A stretch of DNA of 56,445 bases, from positions 1-56,445 of the forward strand of contig JAFTIR010000029.1 in assembly GCA_017456765.1 (NCBI GenBank). Reading direction: 5' to 3'. Shown one piece after another: positions 49,459 through 56,445 of this stretch. The notes beneath the pieces were generated by a model. The model saw only the letters and a program-made list of their open reading frames with translations, was not told the DNA's origin and searched no databases. The position numbers and the translations under genes were made by a program. How positions within the stretch are numbered: position 1 is the stretch's first letter; each line of letters opens with the position of its first letter. Origin of the DNA: Clostridia bacterium. GTDB taxonomy: Bacteria > Bacillota > Clostridia > Oscillospirales > CAG-382.

Positions 49459-50667
49459 ATGGAAAAGATTAAAATGACAACTCCCCTCGTCGAAATGGAC
49501 GGGGACGAAATGACAAGAATTCTGTGGCAGATGATAAAGGATGAGCTTATTCTTCCTTTCGTTGACCTCAAAACAGAGTACTATGACCTGGGTCTTCCTG
49601 AAAGAGAAAAGACAAAGGATAAGGTAACTTTGGATGCGGCGAATGCCAATAAAAAGTACGGTGTTGCCGTAAAGTGTGCAACAATCACACCAAATGCCCA
49701 GAGAGTAGAGGAGTATAACCTCACAGAAATGTGGAAGAGTCCCAACGGTACAATAAGAGCCGTGCTTGACGGTACTGTATTCCGCGCTCCCATTCTTCTT
49801 GACAGCATAAAGCCTGCCGTAAGAAGCTGGACAAAGCCTATTACTATTGCCCGTCACGCATACGGTGATGTTTATAAGGCGGCAGAGCTTAAAGCACCAG
49901 AAGGAGTAAAGGCTGAGCTTGTATATACTGATAAAGAAGGCAAGGAAACAAGAGAAACAATATATGATTTTGAATGTCCCGGCATTCTTCAGGGTCAGTA
50001 TAATAAGGAAACCTCCATTCGTGCCTTTGCACATTCCTGCTTCAAGTATGCAATAGACACAAAGCAGGACCTCTGGTTCTCCACAAAGGATACAATCAGT
50101 AAAAAGTACGACCATACCTTCAAGGATATTTTTGCTGAAATCTACGAAAATGACTATAAGGCAAAATTTGAAGAGCTCGGTCTTGAATATTTCTATACCC
50201 TTATAGATGATGCTGTTGCACGTGTAATCAGAAGTAAGGGCGGCTATATCTGGGCGCTTAAGAACTATGACGGCGACGTAATGAGCGATATGGTTTCAAC
50301 TGCCTTCGGCTCACTTGCCATGATGACAAGCGTGCTTGTAAGCCCCGACGGAAATTATGAATATGAAGCGGCTCACGGTACAGTTACACGTCATTATTAT
50401 AAGTACCTCAAGGGTGAAGAAACAAGCACAAACCCCATGGCAACAATCTATGCCTGGACGGGTGCTCTTCGCAAGAGGGGTGAGCTTGACGGACTTTCAG
50501 ACCTTGTAGACTTTGCAAAAAAGCTCGAAGAGGCGTGCATAGCAACTCTTAACAGCGGCGTTATGACAAAGGACCTTGTAAACCTCGCCGAAGGTATCGA
50601 AACAAAGGCAGTAAATTCCAAGGACTTTATCCTCGAAATCAAAAAGAACTTACTTTCTCTTTACTGA
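49459..50667 (+). CDS. icd: NADP-dependent isocitrate dehydrogenase, eukaryote-like homodimeric type
   Basis: 402 residues. [59 protein letters not shown] (the Arg equals human IDH1 Arg132) and [24 protein letters not shown] match the mitochondrial/cytosolic NADP-IDH family rather than E. coli Icd. It oxidises isocitrate to 2-oxoglutarate with NADPH formation, the usual glutamate-supply branch in anaerobes with incomplete citric acid cycles. TAGGAG precedes the ATG. Confidence 0.93.
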   Translation: MEKIKMTTPLVEMDGDEMTRILWQMIKDELILPFVDLKTEYYDLGLPEREKTKDKVTLDAANANKKYGVAVKCATITPNAQRVEEYNLTEMWKSPNGTIRAVLDGTVFRAPILLDSIKPAVRSWTKPITIARHAYGDVYKAAELKAPEGVKAELVYTDKEGKETRETIYDFECPGILQGQYNKETSIRAFAHSCFKYAIDTKQDLWFSTKDTISKKYDHTFKDIFAEIYENDYKAKFEELGLEYFYTLIDDAVARVIRSKGGYIWALKNYDGDVMSDMVSTAFGSLAMMTSVLVSPDGNYEYEAAHGTVTRHYYKYLKGEETSTNPMATIYAWTGALRKRGELDGLSDLVDFAKKLEEACIATLNSGVMTKDLVNLAEGIETKAVNSKDFILEIKKNLLSLY

Positions 50668-50732
50668 AAAGAACGGGTAGCACCCGTTGGCAATTATATG
50701 TAAACAAATAATATTATTCGCATGAATAACTA

Positions 50733-50763
50733 TTTCCCGATGTCAAAAGGTGACATCGGGAAA
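50733..50763. terminator. Bidirectional terminator (icd and SLOG gene)
   Basis: Perfect 13-bp stem (50733-50745 with 50751-50763) with AAAGG loop and TTTTATA tail; lies between the convergent genes. A smaller hairpin at 50672-50688 precedes it. Confidence 0.85.
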
Positions 50764-50765
50764 TT

Positions 50766-51191
50766 TTATATATCAATTATTTGTTTTTTCTTTCGTTTTG
50801 CGTATATAAGAGTTTTATATGCGCCGCCAAATGTGTGCGTGATATAACATACCAGAACATCTGCAATGTCTACCATATATTCGTTTCTTTTGGATATGGC
50901 GAATCTCTTTGGAACATTTTCAAGCGGTGGATATTCGGAACAGTCGTATAGCTGTTGGTCGAAAGTTCTGTCAATGTAGGGAATGATAAGGATTGATTTG
51001 ATATGTGGGTAAGTACCTTTCAACTCTTTCACTATTGCAGCACATAATTTGTCGAATTCTCCGTAGCCGCCGAGCAGGAATTCGTTAGCACCTTTTGAAA
51101 TCAGTTCTTCCACAACTTGTGTCAAACGCCTCTTTATGTGTGATGTTTCAGATGGAGGCAGTTCGCTATGACCGCAAAATGTAACTACCAT
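50766..51191 (-). CDS. SLOG/YpsA-like (DUF1273-type) small protein
   Basis: 141 residues from ATG 51191, with AGGGGTGA upstream. VTFCGHSELPP starts a Rossmann-like fold, LLGGYGEFDKLCAAIVKELK holds the glycine-rich ligand loop, and the end (DVLVCYITHTFGGAYKTLIYAKRK) contains a second glycine patch, all typical of SLOG (SMF/DprA-LOG) proteins related to YpsA/DUF1273. SLOG domains bind nucleotides or nucleotide-derived ligands. The gene has no obvious partner but a long structured leader lies upstream. Function unknown. Confidence 0.7.
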   Translation of the reverse strand: MVVTFCGHSELPPSETSHIKRRLTQVVEELISKGANEFLLGGYGEFDKLCAAIVKELKGTYPHIKSILIIPYIDRTFDQQLYDCSEYPPLENVPKRFAISKRNEYMVDIADVLVCYITHTFGGAYKTLIYAKRKKKQIIDI

Positions 51192-51209
51192 ATTTTCACC
51201 CCTGAAAAT

Positions 51210-51399
51210 AAAAAATGCGTAGCTCACTCGAAAGCAAAGCCACGCACCAAAAAACGCAGTGACTTTGTTTCCAAAGGTTGCTACACACTTCTACACATAA
51301 CCAAACCAAGGCAGGTATGTCGAAACAAAGTGTACGCTTTTTACATTAGCGTACACCTGCATGGTTATGGTTATTCATTATGAGTGTAGAAGTGTAGCA
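51210..51399 (-). ncRNA. Structured, pseudoknotted leader RNA ending in a terminator
   Basis: Read leftward from the promoter at 51433-51405, the predicted transcript starts at about 51398, exactly where a stem begins: 51399-51384 pairs with 51296-51279 (16 bp with a two-base bulge). Inside it are TGGTTAT/ATAACCA (51374-51368 with 51303-51297), GCAGGT/ACCTGC (51360-51355 with 51316-51311) and a hairpin TGTACGC/GCGTACA (51355-51349 with 51337-51331). An internal segment (51331-51322, ACTTTGTTTC) is perfectly complementary to a segment outside the stem (51271-51262), so a 10-bp pseudoknot is possible. A terminator hairpin (51246-51238 with 51224-51216, then six T) precedes the SLOG start by 19 bases. 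I match no known riboswitch class. It could be a cis-acting switch or a free small RNA. Confidence 0.7.
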
Positions 51400-51404
51400 T
51401 ACAT

Positions 51405-51433
51405 ATTATACCACACCATTTTCGTTTTTTCAA
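51405..51433 (-). promoter_or_regulatory. Promoter of the structured RNA and SLOG gene
   Basis: Read leftward: TTGAAA (51433-51428), 17-bp spacer, TATAAT (51410-51405). Confidence 0.8.
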
Positions 51434-51446
51434 TAGTAAAAATAAA

Positions 51447-51481
51447 ATTCCCGACCGCTTGCCTTAATGGCGGTCGGGAAT
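51447..51481 (-). terminator. Terminator after the Gly-rich lipoprotein gene
   Basis: Perfect 12-bp stem (51447-51458 with 51470-51481), 11-nt loop; followed leftward by TTTTATTTTT. It separates the lipoprotein transcript from the structured-RNA promoter. Confidence 0.85.
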
Positions 51482-51573
51482 CGCATCAATCGAGAACCTT
51501 GCATTTTTTTAAACTTAAAAATTAAAGTTGTTAAATGCAAAGTTCTTTGCTTACTTTCTTTCAAGAAAGTAAG

Positions 51574-52032
51574 TTAAGAAATCATATCTCGCCTTAAAGA
51601 ATTTCGTTTCATGTTTGTGTCGTCGTAGATGTCACCCATTCCGCCGTCAAGAGAACCGTTGTTGGTGTTTATCTGACCCTTGTTGTCGCGTGACTTGTCG
51701 CCAAGAGTGGGAAGTAGGGGAGAAGCCTTGCCGCTTCTTGCCACTGCCGCACCCGTACCTGTGCCGTATCCGATGCCCGTGCTTGAACCGATGCCGGCGT
51801 TTCCGCTGTAACCGCTGTTTGCACCATAAGCGCCGCCGATTATAGTATTTGAACCGTTTTCTACACCGTTTTCAACGGCGTTGAGACCGTTGTCCATGTA
51901 GTTTTCAGCTCGGCGTGTCGCATTTCTAATGGAATTACCTGTTCTGTTCATACTGCTTCTTGAACATGAACAGAACAGAAATACTGCGAGAATACTTGCA
52001 GATATAATTAAAAGAAAATTTGTTTTTTTCAT
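51574..52032 (-). CDS. Small Gly/Asn-rich lipoprotein, unknown function
   Basis: 152 residues with a lipoprotein signal (KKTNFLLIISASILAVFLFC) and lipobox Cys within FLFCSCS. After the anchor come NGLNAVENGVENGSN repeats and a low-complexity Gly/Ser/Tyr/Ala stretch (about 65-100), then a polar tail. No domain is recognised. AAGGAGG precedes the ATG. Between its stop and the terminator lie about 90 bases with a T-rich hairpin (CTTACTTTCTTTC/GAAAGTAAG) and nothing else I can name. Confidence 0.65.
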   Translation of the reverse strand: MKKTNFLLIISASILAVFLFCSCSRSSMNRTGNSIRNATRRAENYMDNGLNAVENGVENGSNTIIGGAYGANSGYSGNAGIGSSTGIGYGTGTGAAVARSGKASPLLPTLGDKSRDNKGQINTNNGSLDGGMGDIYDDTNMKRNSLRRDMIS

Positions 52033-52104
52033 GTTTTTAAGCCTCCTTTTAAGACTTACTTATATTCTTTGTGTTTTGAGAATTTTAAAACATGAAAAAT
52101 ATGC

Positions 52105-52140
52105 AAAAAAATCACTGATGCCTTTAAGAGACATCAGTGA
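52105..52140 (-). terminator. Terminator of the P-loop gene
   Basis: Perfect 9-bp stem (52112-52120 with 52132-52140); leftward it is followed by seven T (52111-52105). Confidence 0.85.
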
Positions 52141-52156
52141 CCGATTTGTTTTGTGA

Positions 52157-52567
52157 TTAAGCGAGGTATTCCTTGAGAGAAGCGGGAACCTTTTCAACTT
52201 CAACGGAAATTGTCATTGTGAAGTTAACGTTTCTTGCTTCAAGAATGGGCTTTACAGCATTTGCAAACCTTTCAAGTCCTTCAAGGTCTTCTGCACAAAT
52301 CTTGAGGGCAGAGTCGATGAAAAGGTCAGTGATGTCAAAGTTTGCACTGAGTGCACCGCATACAAAGCCATAGAGCTTTTCAGCAGAGTCAACTGCGTAT
52401 TCTGAAATATCAACGAGTCTTGTCTTGTTGTTTATCTCGTGTATAAGTTTTGAGCCCTTTTCTATACATACAACGCAACCTGAAGTGGTATCCTGTGCCG
52501 CGTTAACTAATTCGATAAGGTTTTTTGTCTTTCCGGAACCCTTGAGTCCTGCGAAAATCTTAATCAT
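52157..52567 (-). CDS. Small P-loop ATP-binding protein
   Basis: 136 residues starting with a Walker A GLKGSGKTK at residues 7-15. ITDLFIDSALKI (near 78-90) may be the Walker B strand. The rest has no assigned domain. The protein is about the size of a lone NTPase core and resembles small clostridial proteins loosely labelled PilT-like. GGAGGAAC precedes the ATG. Function unknown. Confidence 0.65.
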   Translation of the reverse strand: MIKIFAGLKGSGKTKNLIELVNAAQDTTSGCVVCIEKGSKLIHEINNKTRLVDISEYAVDSAEKLYGFVCGALSANFDITDLFIDSALKICAEDLEGLERFANAVKPILEARNVNFTMTISVEVEKVPASLKEYLA

Positions 52568-52627
52568 AATATGTTCCTCCTGTGGTGTTTATTTGAAAGG
52601 AATTGCTTCCTTACTTTTCTTGTATAT

Positions 52628-52656
52628 ATATTACACTATTTTTTATGAAAAGTCAA
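52628..52656 (-). promoter_or_regulatory. Promoter of the P-loop gene
   Basis: Read leftward: TTGACT (52656-52651), 17-bp spacer, TAATAT (52633-52628). The A+T-rich stretch 52657-52849 to its right holds no feature I can support beyond the next gene's ribosome site. Confidence 0.65.
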
Positions 52657-52849
52657 TAGTCGTTTGGTGAAAATATCTAAAAAACTGTGTGAATAATCAA
52701 GTTTGTTACTTATGCACATATACGACTTTAAAATTTTGTTATTGTTTTTTGCAAAATACCAATCATAAACAAATCGCGAGAATAAATGAATAAATCTTGC
52801 TGATGCAGAAAACACTAAAGGTGTAAAAAAATTGAAAGGAAATACTGTT

Positions 52850-53407
52850 ATGAAACGTTTACTTTTGGTGTTTACAATGCTTGCTTGCATATTGTCACTT
52901 GCTTCCTGCAGCTTTTCGGGAAAGGAATCACATAACGGAGAGGTAGCAATCTTTTATTCTGATGAGAAGAATGAATATGTATCCGGAGTAAAAAAAGAAC
53001 TTGAGGCTCTGTTTGACGGTTCGGGCGTGAAATATACCGCCTATAATGCAAAGGGTAGTGAAGATTCAATGGAAAAGCAGATTGAGGATGCTGTTAAAAG
53101 CGGTGCAAAGGCTCTGATTGTTGATGTGAATGAGGATGATGTCAGCGAGCATGCGGCGGAAATTGCAATGCAGAAGGATATTCCCGTTGTTTTCTTTGGT
53201 ACAAATGTTGAAAATGAAACTGACGGATATAAGAAAGCGGCGTTTGTTGAAGTGGAAAGGCGCGATGTGGACACGGATTTTGAAGGCTCGGCAAAAACCA
53301 TTGTCAAAATTCTTGATAATTTGGTAAAGGGCGAGGGACGCTTCAAGGATATTGACGATACGTACCACGACGGTTATATGACGGTTTACGTTCCGTCATT
53401 GCAATAA
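52850..53407 (+). CDS. Half-size periplasmic-binding-protein-like lipoprotein
   Basis: 185 residues from ATG 52850, with AAAGGAA eight bases upstream. Signal peptide and lipobox LASC (Cys near 20) are followed by a single Rossmann-like lobe: VAIFYSDEKNEYVSGVKKEL, EKQIEDAVKSGAKALIVDV and DIPVVFFGTNV, as in the N-terminal lobe of type I sugar-binding proteins (MglB/RbsB). The second lobe is missing; the sequence ends YMTVYVPSLQ and the frame is intact to its stop, so it is short by nature or an old truncation. No ABC partner is adjacent for a sugar. It may be a binding or sensing lipoprotein. Confidence 0.6.
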   Translation: MKRLLLVFTMLACILSLASCSFSGKESHNGEVAIFYSDEKNEYVSGVKKELEALFDGSGVKYTAYNAKGSEDSMEKQIEDAVKSGAKALIVDVNEDDVSEHAAEIAMQKDIPVVFFGTNVENETDGYKKAAFVEVERRDVDTDFEGSAKTIVKILDNLVKGEGRFKDIDDTYHDGYMTVYVPSLQ

Positions 53408-53432
53408 AAAAGCACTCATATGAGTGCTTTTT
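53405..53432. terminator. Bidirectional terminator
   Basis: Symmetric stem AAAAGCACTC/GAGTGCTTTT (53407-53416 with 53421-53430) with ATAT loop, between convergent genes. Confidence 0.85.
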
Positions 53433-53435
53433 CTT

Positions 53436-54209
53436 TTATATGTTTTCAAAAGATTTTGAAAAGAAATGCTTTGTTTTTTCACTTTTGGGATTGTCAAAGA
53501 CTTCCTCGGGGGTTCCTACTTCTTCAATAATGCCGTCCGCCATGAAAATCACCTTGTCGGAAACGTTTTTTGCAAATCCCATTTCATGCGTTACGATAAT
53601 CATGGTGGTGTTTGATTCTTTCAGCTCTTTGATTACCTTTAAAACTTCACCCGTAAGCTCTGGGTCAAGAGCCGATGTCGGCTCGTCGAAGCAAAGTATT
53701 GCCGGCTTCATGGAAAGTGCCCGTGCTATGGCAACTCTCTGCTGCTGACCACCCGAGAGCTGACAAGGATATGAGTCCTTTTTGTCTGCAAGCCCCACTC
53801 TTTCAAGAAGCTCAAGTGCTTCGTCTGTTATTTGTTGCTTTGAAAGCCCGTCTTTTTTGTTCTTTTCCATAAGTTCTCTCGCAAGCGTGAGATTTTTAAG
53901 AACTGTATACTGAGGAAAAAGATTAAATGATTGAAAAACGAGTCCGAAGTTGAGTCTGTTTTCTCTTATTTCGGCATCGCTCATTTTTTTCTTGTTATCG
54001 GCATCAAAAATAACCTTGCCGTCTACGGTTATTGTGCCTTTGTCAGGAGTTTCAAGAAAGTTGAGACATCTAAGAAGGGTCGTTTTTCCGCTTCCGGATG
54101 AGCCTATAATTGATATTACTTCGCCTTTTTCAAGTGAGAAGGAAATGCCTTTGAGAACTTCAACTTTGCCAAAGTTCTTTTTTATGTTGTTTACGTTGAG
54201 TACTGACAT
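53436..54209 (-). CDS. Polar amino acid ABC transporter ATP-binding protein
   Basis: 257 residues with Walker [14 protein letters not shown]-loop [10 protein letters not shown], signature [15 protein letters not shown], Walker [15 protein letters not shown] and the switch His of IIVTHEMGF. The closing stretch KTKHFF is typical of GlnQ-type proteins. GGAGGAG precedes the ATG. With the permease and binding protein upstream it forms a complete amino acid importer. Confidence 0.93.
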   Translation of the reverse strand: MSVLNVNNIKKNFGKVEVLKGISFSLEKGEVISIIGSSGSGKTTLLRCLNFLETPDKGTITVDGKVIFDADNKKKMSDAEIRENRLNFGLVFQSFNLFPQYTVLKNLTLARELMEKNKKDGLSKQQITDEALELLERVGLADKKDSYPCQLSGGQQQRVAIARALSMKPAILCFDEPTSALDPELTGEVLKVIKELKESNTTMIIVTHEMGFAKNVSDKVIFMADGIIEEVGTPEEVFDNPKSEKTKHFFSKSFENI

Positions 54210-54224
54210 GGCTTTCTCCTCCTT

Positions 54225-54869
54225 TTATGCTTTGTAATAATTGAATTTTTTTTCAATATGACCGAATAAGAGTGTAAGAATTCCCACAAACGCAAGATAA
54301 AAAATGGCTGTGTAGAATAGAGGCCACATAAGACCGTATGCGGCAAAATTCTGAGCAGCCTGTATGATTTCCACTATCATAACAACACGAGCCAATGCTG
54401 TGTCTTTGACGAGAGTAATAACTTCGTTTGCGATAGGCGGAAGAATGCGTTTTACTACCTGCATAAGTATAATTTTGAAAAAGATTTGCAATTTTGTCAT
54501 TCCCAATACTTGACCCGCTTCATACTGTCCTTTGGAAATGCTTTCTATGCCGCCTCGATAAATTTCTGAAAAATAACAAGCATAATTTATAACGAAAGCT
54601 GCAATTACCGAAGCAAATCGAGTCAATATGGGTTGACCGAACAGAAAACCCGGCACATAAAAGAAGATGATTACCTGGAGCATAAGCGGTACGCCACGTA
54701 TTATCCAGACAAATGTTTTTATTAAATATGATAACGGCTTGAACTTTGACATTGAGCCAAATGCTATCACCAAACCTAAAGGAAGCGCTAACACAAGTGT
54801 TAGCGCAAATATCAGGCAGGTGTATTTAAGCCCGCCGATAAGGCTTAAAGTTACATTCCAAAATCCCAT
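54225..54869 (-). CDS. Polar amino acid ABC transporter permease
   Basis: 214 residues with five membrane segments and the EAA motif (YRGGIESISKGQYEAGQVLGMT-like, near 105-125) that contacts the ATPase. RGVPLMLQ is the characteristic HisMQ/GlnP loop. It overlaps neither neighbour and is ended 15 bases before the ATPase gene. Confidence 0.92.
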   Translation of the reverse strand: MGFWNVTLSLIGGLKYTCLIFALTLVLALPLGLVIAFGSMSKFKPLSYLIKTFVWIIRGVPLMLQVIIFFYVPGFLFGQPILTRFASVIAAFVINYACYFSEIYRGGIESISKGQYEAGQVLGMTKLQIFFKIILMQVVKRILPPIANEVITLVKDTALARVVMIVEIIQAAQNFAAYGLMWPLFYTAIFYLAFVGILTLLFGHIEKKFNYYKA

Positions 54870-54895
54870 TATAAATATTCCTTTTTATTGCTTTA

Positions 54896-55708
54896 TTAGT
54901 CGATTTTTTCAGTTACTTTGAGAACGTTTTCGAAACCGTACTTTTTAGCAAGTTCCATGAGCTTTCCGTTTTCTTCAAGAGTCTTGATTGCGTCGTTAAC
55001 CTTCGCTGTGAGGTCACTGCCTTTTTTGAAGCCTACCGCATAAATTTCCGATTCGAGTTCGATTGCTTCTACAATTGCAAGGTCTGAATAGTCACCTTTT
55101 CCGCAAACATTCTGAGCGAGAATAATGTCTACTACTGCGAAATCAACAGCACCGGCCTTAACTTCTGTGAATGCATTGATCTGTGCGGTTGTAGCAAAAA
55201 TCTTGTCTGCATCTGTTACTGATTCTGCATATGCAGCACCTGCGCTACCTCCCTCGACACAGGCGGTTTTGCCTGCAAGGTCGACTTCAGAGGTGATTTT
55301 TTCCAAATTTTCCGCTTTTGCAACAATGCACTGTTGGTTAAGCATATAGCCGTAAGAAAAATCAACAAGATCGGAACGCTTAATTCCATTATCTGAAGAG
55401 TTGGCAGTAAATCCGTTCCATATACAGTCAATAGCGCCAGAATTGAGTTCGTTGTACTTCTGTGCCCAGTCTATTTCCTGAAAAGCAACTTCCATTCCAA
55501 TTAACTTTCCGACTTCCTGAGCAAACTCTGTTTCGAAACCTGTCCAGTTTCCGTTTTTGTCTTTTTCGTTCATGTTTTCGAAAATCGTCACACCGCAAAC
55601 AAGCTTGTCGGTTTCAGTTTTTTCATCATTGATTTTCTCAGCTGTACATCCAACAAATGCGTAAAGGCACATAAGTGCAATAAGAGTGAGTGTCAAAATC
55701 TTCTTCAT
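54896..55708 (-). CDS. Amino acid ABC transporter substrate-binding lipoprotein
   Basis: 270 residues. A lipoprotein signal with Cys at FVGCTAEK is followed by the SBP-bac-3 fold: NWTGFETEFAQEVGKLIG, ELNSGAIDCIWNGFTAN and VGFKKGSDL. It captures polar amino acids (cystine, glutamine or similar; specificity not readable) for the permease downstream. The gene is first in the operon behind a perfect consensus promoter. Confidence 0.9.
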   Translation of the reverse strand: MKKILTLTLIALMCLYAFVGCTAEKINDEKTETDKLVCGVTIFENMNEKDKNGNWTGFETEFAQEVGKLIGMEVAFQEIDWAQKYNELNSGAIDCIWNGFTANSSDNGIKRSDLVDFSYGYMLNQQCIVAKAENLEKITSEVDLAGKTACVEGGSAGAAYAESVTDADKIFATTAQINAFTEVKAGAVDFAVVDIILAQNVCGKGDYSDLAIVEAIELESEIYAVGFKKGSDLTAKVNDAIKTLEENGKLMELAKKYGFENVLKVTEKID

Positions 55709-55757
55709 AGTAAAAATCTCCTTTTGATTTAGTAATTTACTTTGCTAAAGCGATAAC

Positions 55758-55786
55758 ATTATAACACTGTAAAACTTTTTTGTCAA
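55758..55786 (-). promoter_or_regulatory. Promoter of the amino acid ABC operon
   Basis: Read leftward: TTGACA (55786-55781), 17-bp spacer, TATAAT (55763-55758), perfect consensus. Confidence 0.88.
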
Positions 55787-56102
55787 TAGTAAAAATGAAA
55801 ATAAATATACATTTTTAAAATAATAAGGTGTTTATTTCGTTCATCATATTCCTGCGATACAGAAAAAAGTTTTCTTCTACAATTTAATATATATGTGCCT
55901 ATTCAAAAAATGAAGGTACGATAGAAGATGATGATTGGCGCATATAATACATAAAATGCGGTAAACATAAAGAGTAGAGTCAGAAACACTCTGCTCTTTT
56001 AGTGTTGTAAAGCGATTGTTGGCAAAAATATACAAATTCGCAGATTTGGATTTGTTATATACGCAATAAAACACCAAAACGAAAAAAATGTCAAAAAAAT
56101 GC
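55787..56102. other. Intergenic stretch, A+T-rich, no gene found
   Basis: No coding region I can support. It contains a hairpin at 55969-56000 and leads into the first rRNA promoter; a leftward ORF (56077-55877) has no ribosome site and biased codon content, so it is not called. Confidence 0.6.
55969..56000 (+). terminator. Hairpin with T run upstream of rRNA promoters
   Basis: 12-bp stem with one G-U (55969-55980 with 55988-55999), 7-nt loop, followed by TTTT. Which transcript it ends is unclear; it may shield the rRNA promoters. Confidence 0.6.
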
Positions 56103-56131
56103 TTGACAAATCGAAATCAAAGTGATAGAAT
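56103..56131 (+). promoter_or_regulatory. rRNA operon promoter P1
   Basis: TTGACA (56103-56108), 17-bp spacer, TAGAAT (56126-56131); AAGCT follows 33 nt after the -35 start. Confidence 0.8.
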
Positions 56132-56204
56132 AGTCAAGCTGTCGCGAGACAGTACACAATGAAATATTGAGAGGAAAAAACTTGAAAAAAGTTTCAAAAA
56201 GTAC

Positions 56205-56233
56205 TTGACAAATGAGTTTCGTTGTGTTAAACT
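56205..56233 (+). promoter_or_regulatory. rRNA operon promoter P2
   Basis: TTGACA (56205-56210), 17-bp spacer, TAAACT (56228-56233); AAGCT again 33 nt after the -35 start. Confidence 0.75.
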
Positions 56234-56304
56234 ACTTAAGCTCCCCGAAAAAAAGGGCGAGCGAAATACCACCGAAAAAACTTTTAAAAAACTTAAAAAA
56301 AGTC

Positions 56305-56333
56305 TTGACAAAAGTAAAAAGCGGTGATATAAT
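56305..56333 (+). promoter_or_regulatory. rRNA operon promoter P3
   Basis: TTGACA (56305-56310), 17-bp spacer, TATAAT (56328-56333) with extended TGa; AAGCTGTCCGCGAG again 33 nt after the -35 start. Confidence 0.85.
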
Positions 56334-56337
56334 AACA

Positions 56338-56445
56338 AAGCTGTCCGCGAGCGAAGGTTAGTGGGTAGCGATAGATTGGACCTTGAAAATTGAACAACGA
56401 AAGACGAGAAAACATAGGAAACTATGAAGTACAAAGAAATTAACT
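56338..56445 (+). other. rRNA leader (boxA-like), start of an rRNA operon
   Basis: ACCTTGAAAATTGAACAACG near 56379-56400 resembles the boxA antitermination/processing segment found upstream of 16S genes in Bacillota. The 16S gene itself lies beyond the window end. Confidence 0.7.

Noticed and set aside
50672..50688. Hairpin AACGGGT/ACCCGTT after icd as the main terminator
   Set aside because: No T run follows; the 13-bp hairpin at 50733-50763 is the better terminator.
51300..51330. Resemblance to the B12 box of cobalamin riboswitches (ACCTGCC read leftward)
   Set aside because: The other conserved cobalamin elements (GGGA/GCCACTG core and CCCGCAAC) are missing and the arrangement of stems differs.
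55877..56077. Leftward ORF of 66 codons upstream of the rRNA promoters
   Set aside because: No ribosome site, no domain, and it covers a terminator hairpin.
1..56445. CRISPR arrays, insertion sequences, prophage or tRNA genes
   Set aside because: No regularly spaced repeats, transposase, phage structural gene or cloverleaf pattern was found on reading the intergenic regions.

Overview
The window reads as chromosome of a low-GC (about 40% by eye) Gram-positive anaerobe of the class Clostridia, probably gut-associated. Reasons: consensus SigA-type promoters (TTGACA-N17-TATAAT, often with an extended -10), AGGAGG ribosome sites, several TTG/GTG starts, YitT, LTA-synthase-type and Mbl/MreB-like proteins, a GyrA of the Firmicutes type, a YbhJ-type aconitase beside a eukaryote-type NADP isocitrate dehydrogenase, and sulfatase/glycosidase genes typical of glycan users. 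I see no phage, transposon, tRNA gene or CRISPR array.

Layout. 1-1181 holds the 3' part of a sulfatase. 1408-3688 is a two-gene unit: a GlmM-type phosphohexomutase fused to an XRE helix-turn-helix domain, then a stand-alone left-handed beta-helix acyltransferase-like protein. 3777-5709 is a divergent YitT/LysR pair with interleaved promoters. Then come a MATE exporter (5823) and an APC permease (7338). 8864-17119 looks like one seven-gene transcription unit: KDPG-type aldolase, 2-keto-3-deoxygalactonate kinase, M20 peptidase, PflX-like radical SAM protein, Nudix hydrolase, COG4100 PLP enzyme and a family-2 glycoside hydrolase. 17205-28490 is a nine-gene leftward unit: murI, a DUF1934-like protein, a S41 protease, gyrA, an Sfp-type transferase, a beta-helix protein, an rRNA-methyltransferase-like protein, mltG and a U32/TrhP-like protein. 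28741-34674 carries an MreB homologue, a NahK-like kinase, a DMT transporter, a sugar isomerase-like protein (leftward) and an LTA-synthase-family protein.

34791-42181 is the aromatic amino acid operon: tyrA, aroB, aroA, aroC, pheA (chorismate mutase-prephenate dehydratase), an aroE-aroK fusion and aroQ. It runs from 3-dehydroquinate formation to prephenate, arogenate/hydroxyphenylpyruvate and phenylpyruvate, with DAHP synthase absent. It is preceded by a 28-codon leader peptide containing four Tyr and four Phe codons, mutually exclusive hairpins and a terminator, which is the layout of a ribosome-mediated attenuator. 42311-47057 carries another isomerase-like protein, a clan GH-A glycosidase and a membrane-anchored six-hairpin glycosidase-like protein. 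47207-50667 is aconitase plus isocitrate dehydrogenase.

50766-51433 (leftward) is a small SLOG/YpsA-like gene whose promoter fires into a roughly 190-nt highly structured leader: a long 5' stem, nested hairpins, a 10-bp pseudoknot-forming pairing and an intrinsic terminator just upstream of the start codon. It does not match any riboswitch class I know and is, with the Tyr/Phe attenuator, the best candidate for an undescribed element. 51574-55708 has two small lipoproteins, a P-loop protein and an amino acid ABC importer. The window ends in three tandem, about 100-bp-spaced rRNA promoters and an rRNA leader, so a 16S gene should begin just beyond position 56445.
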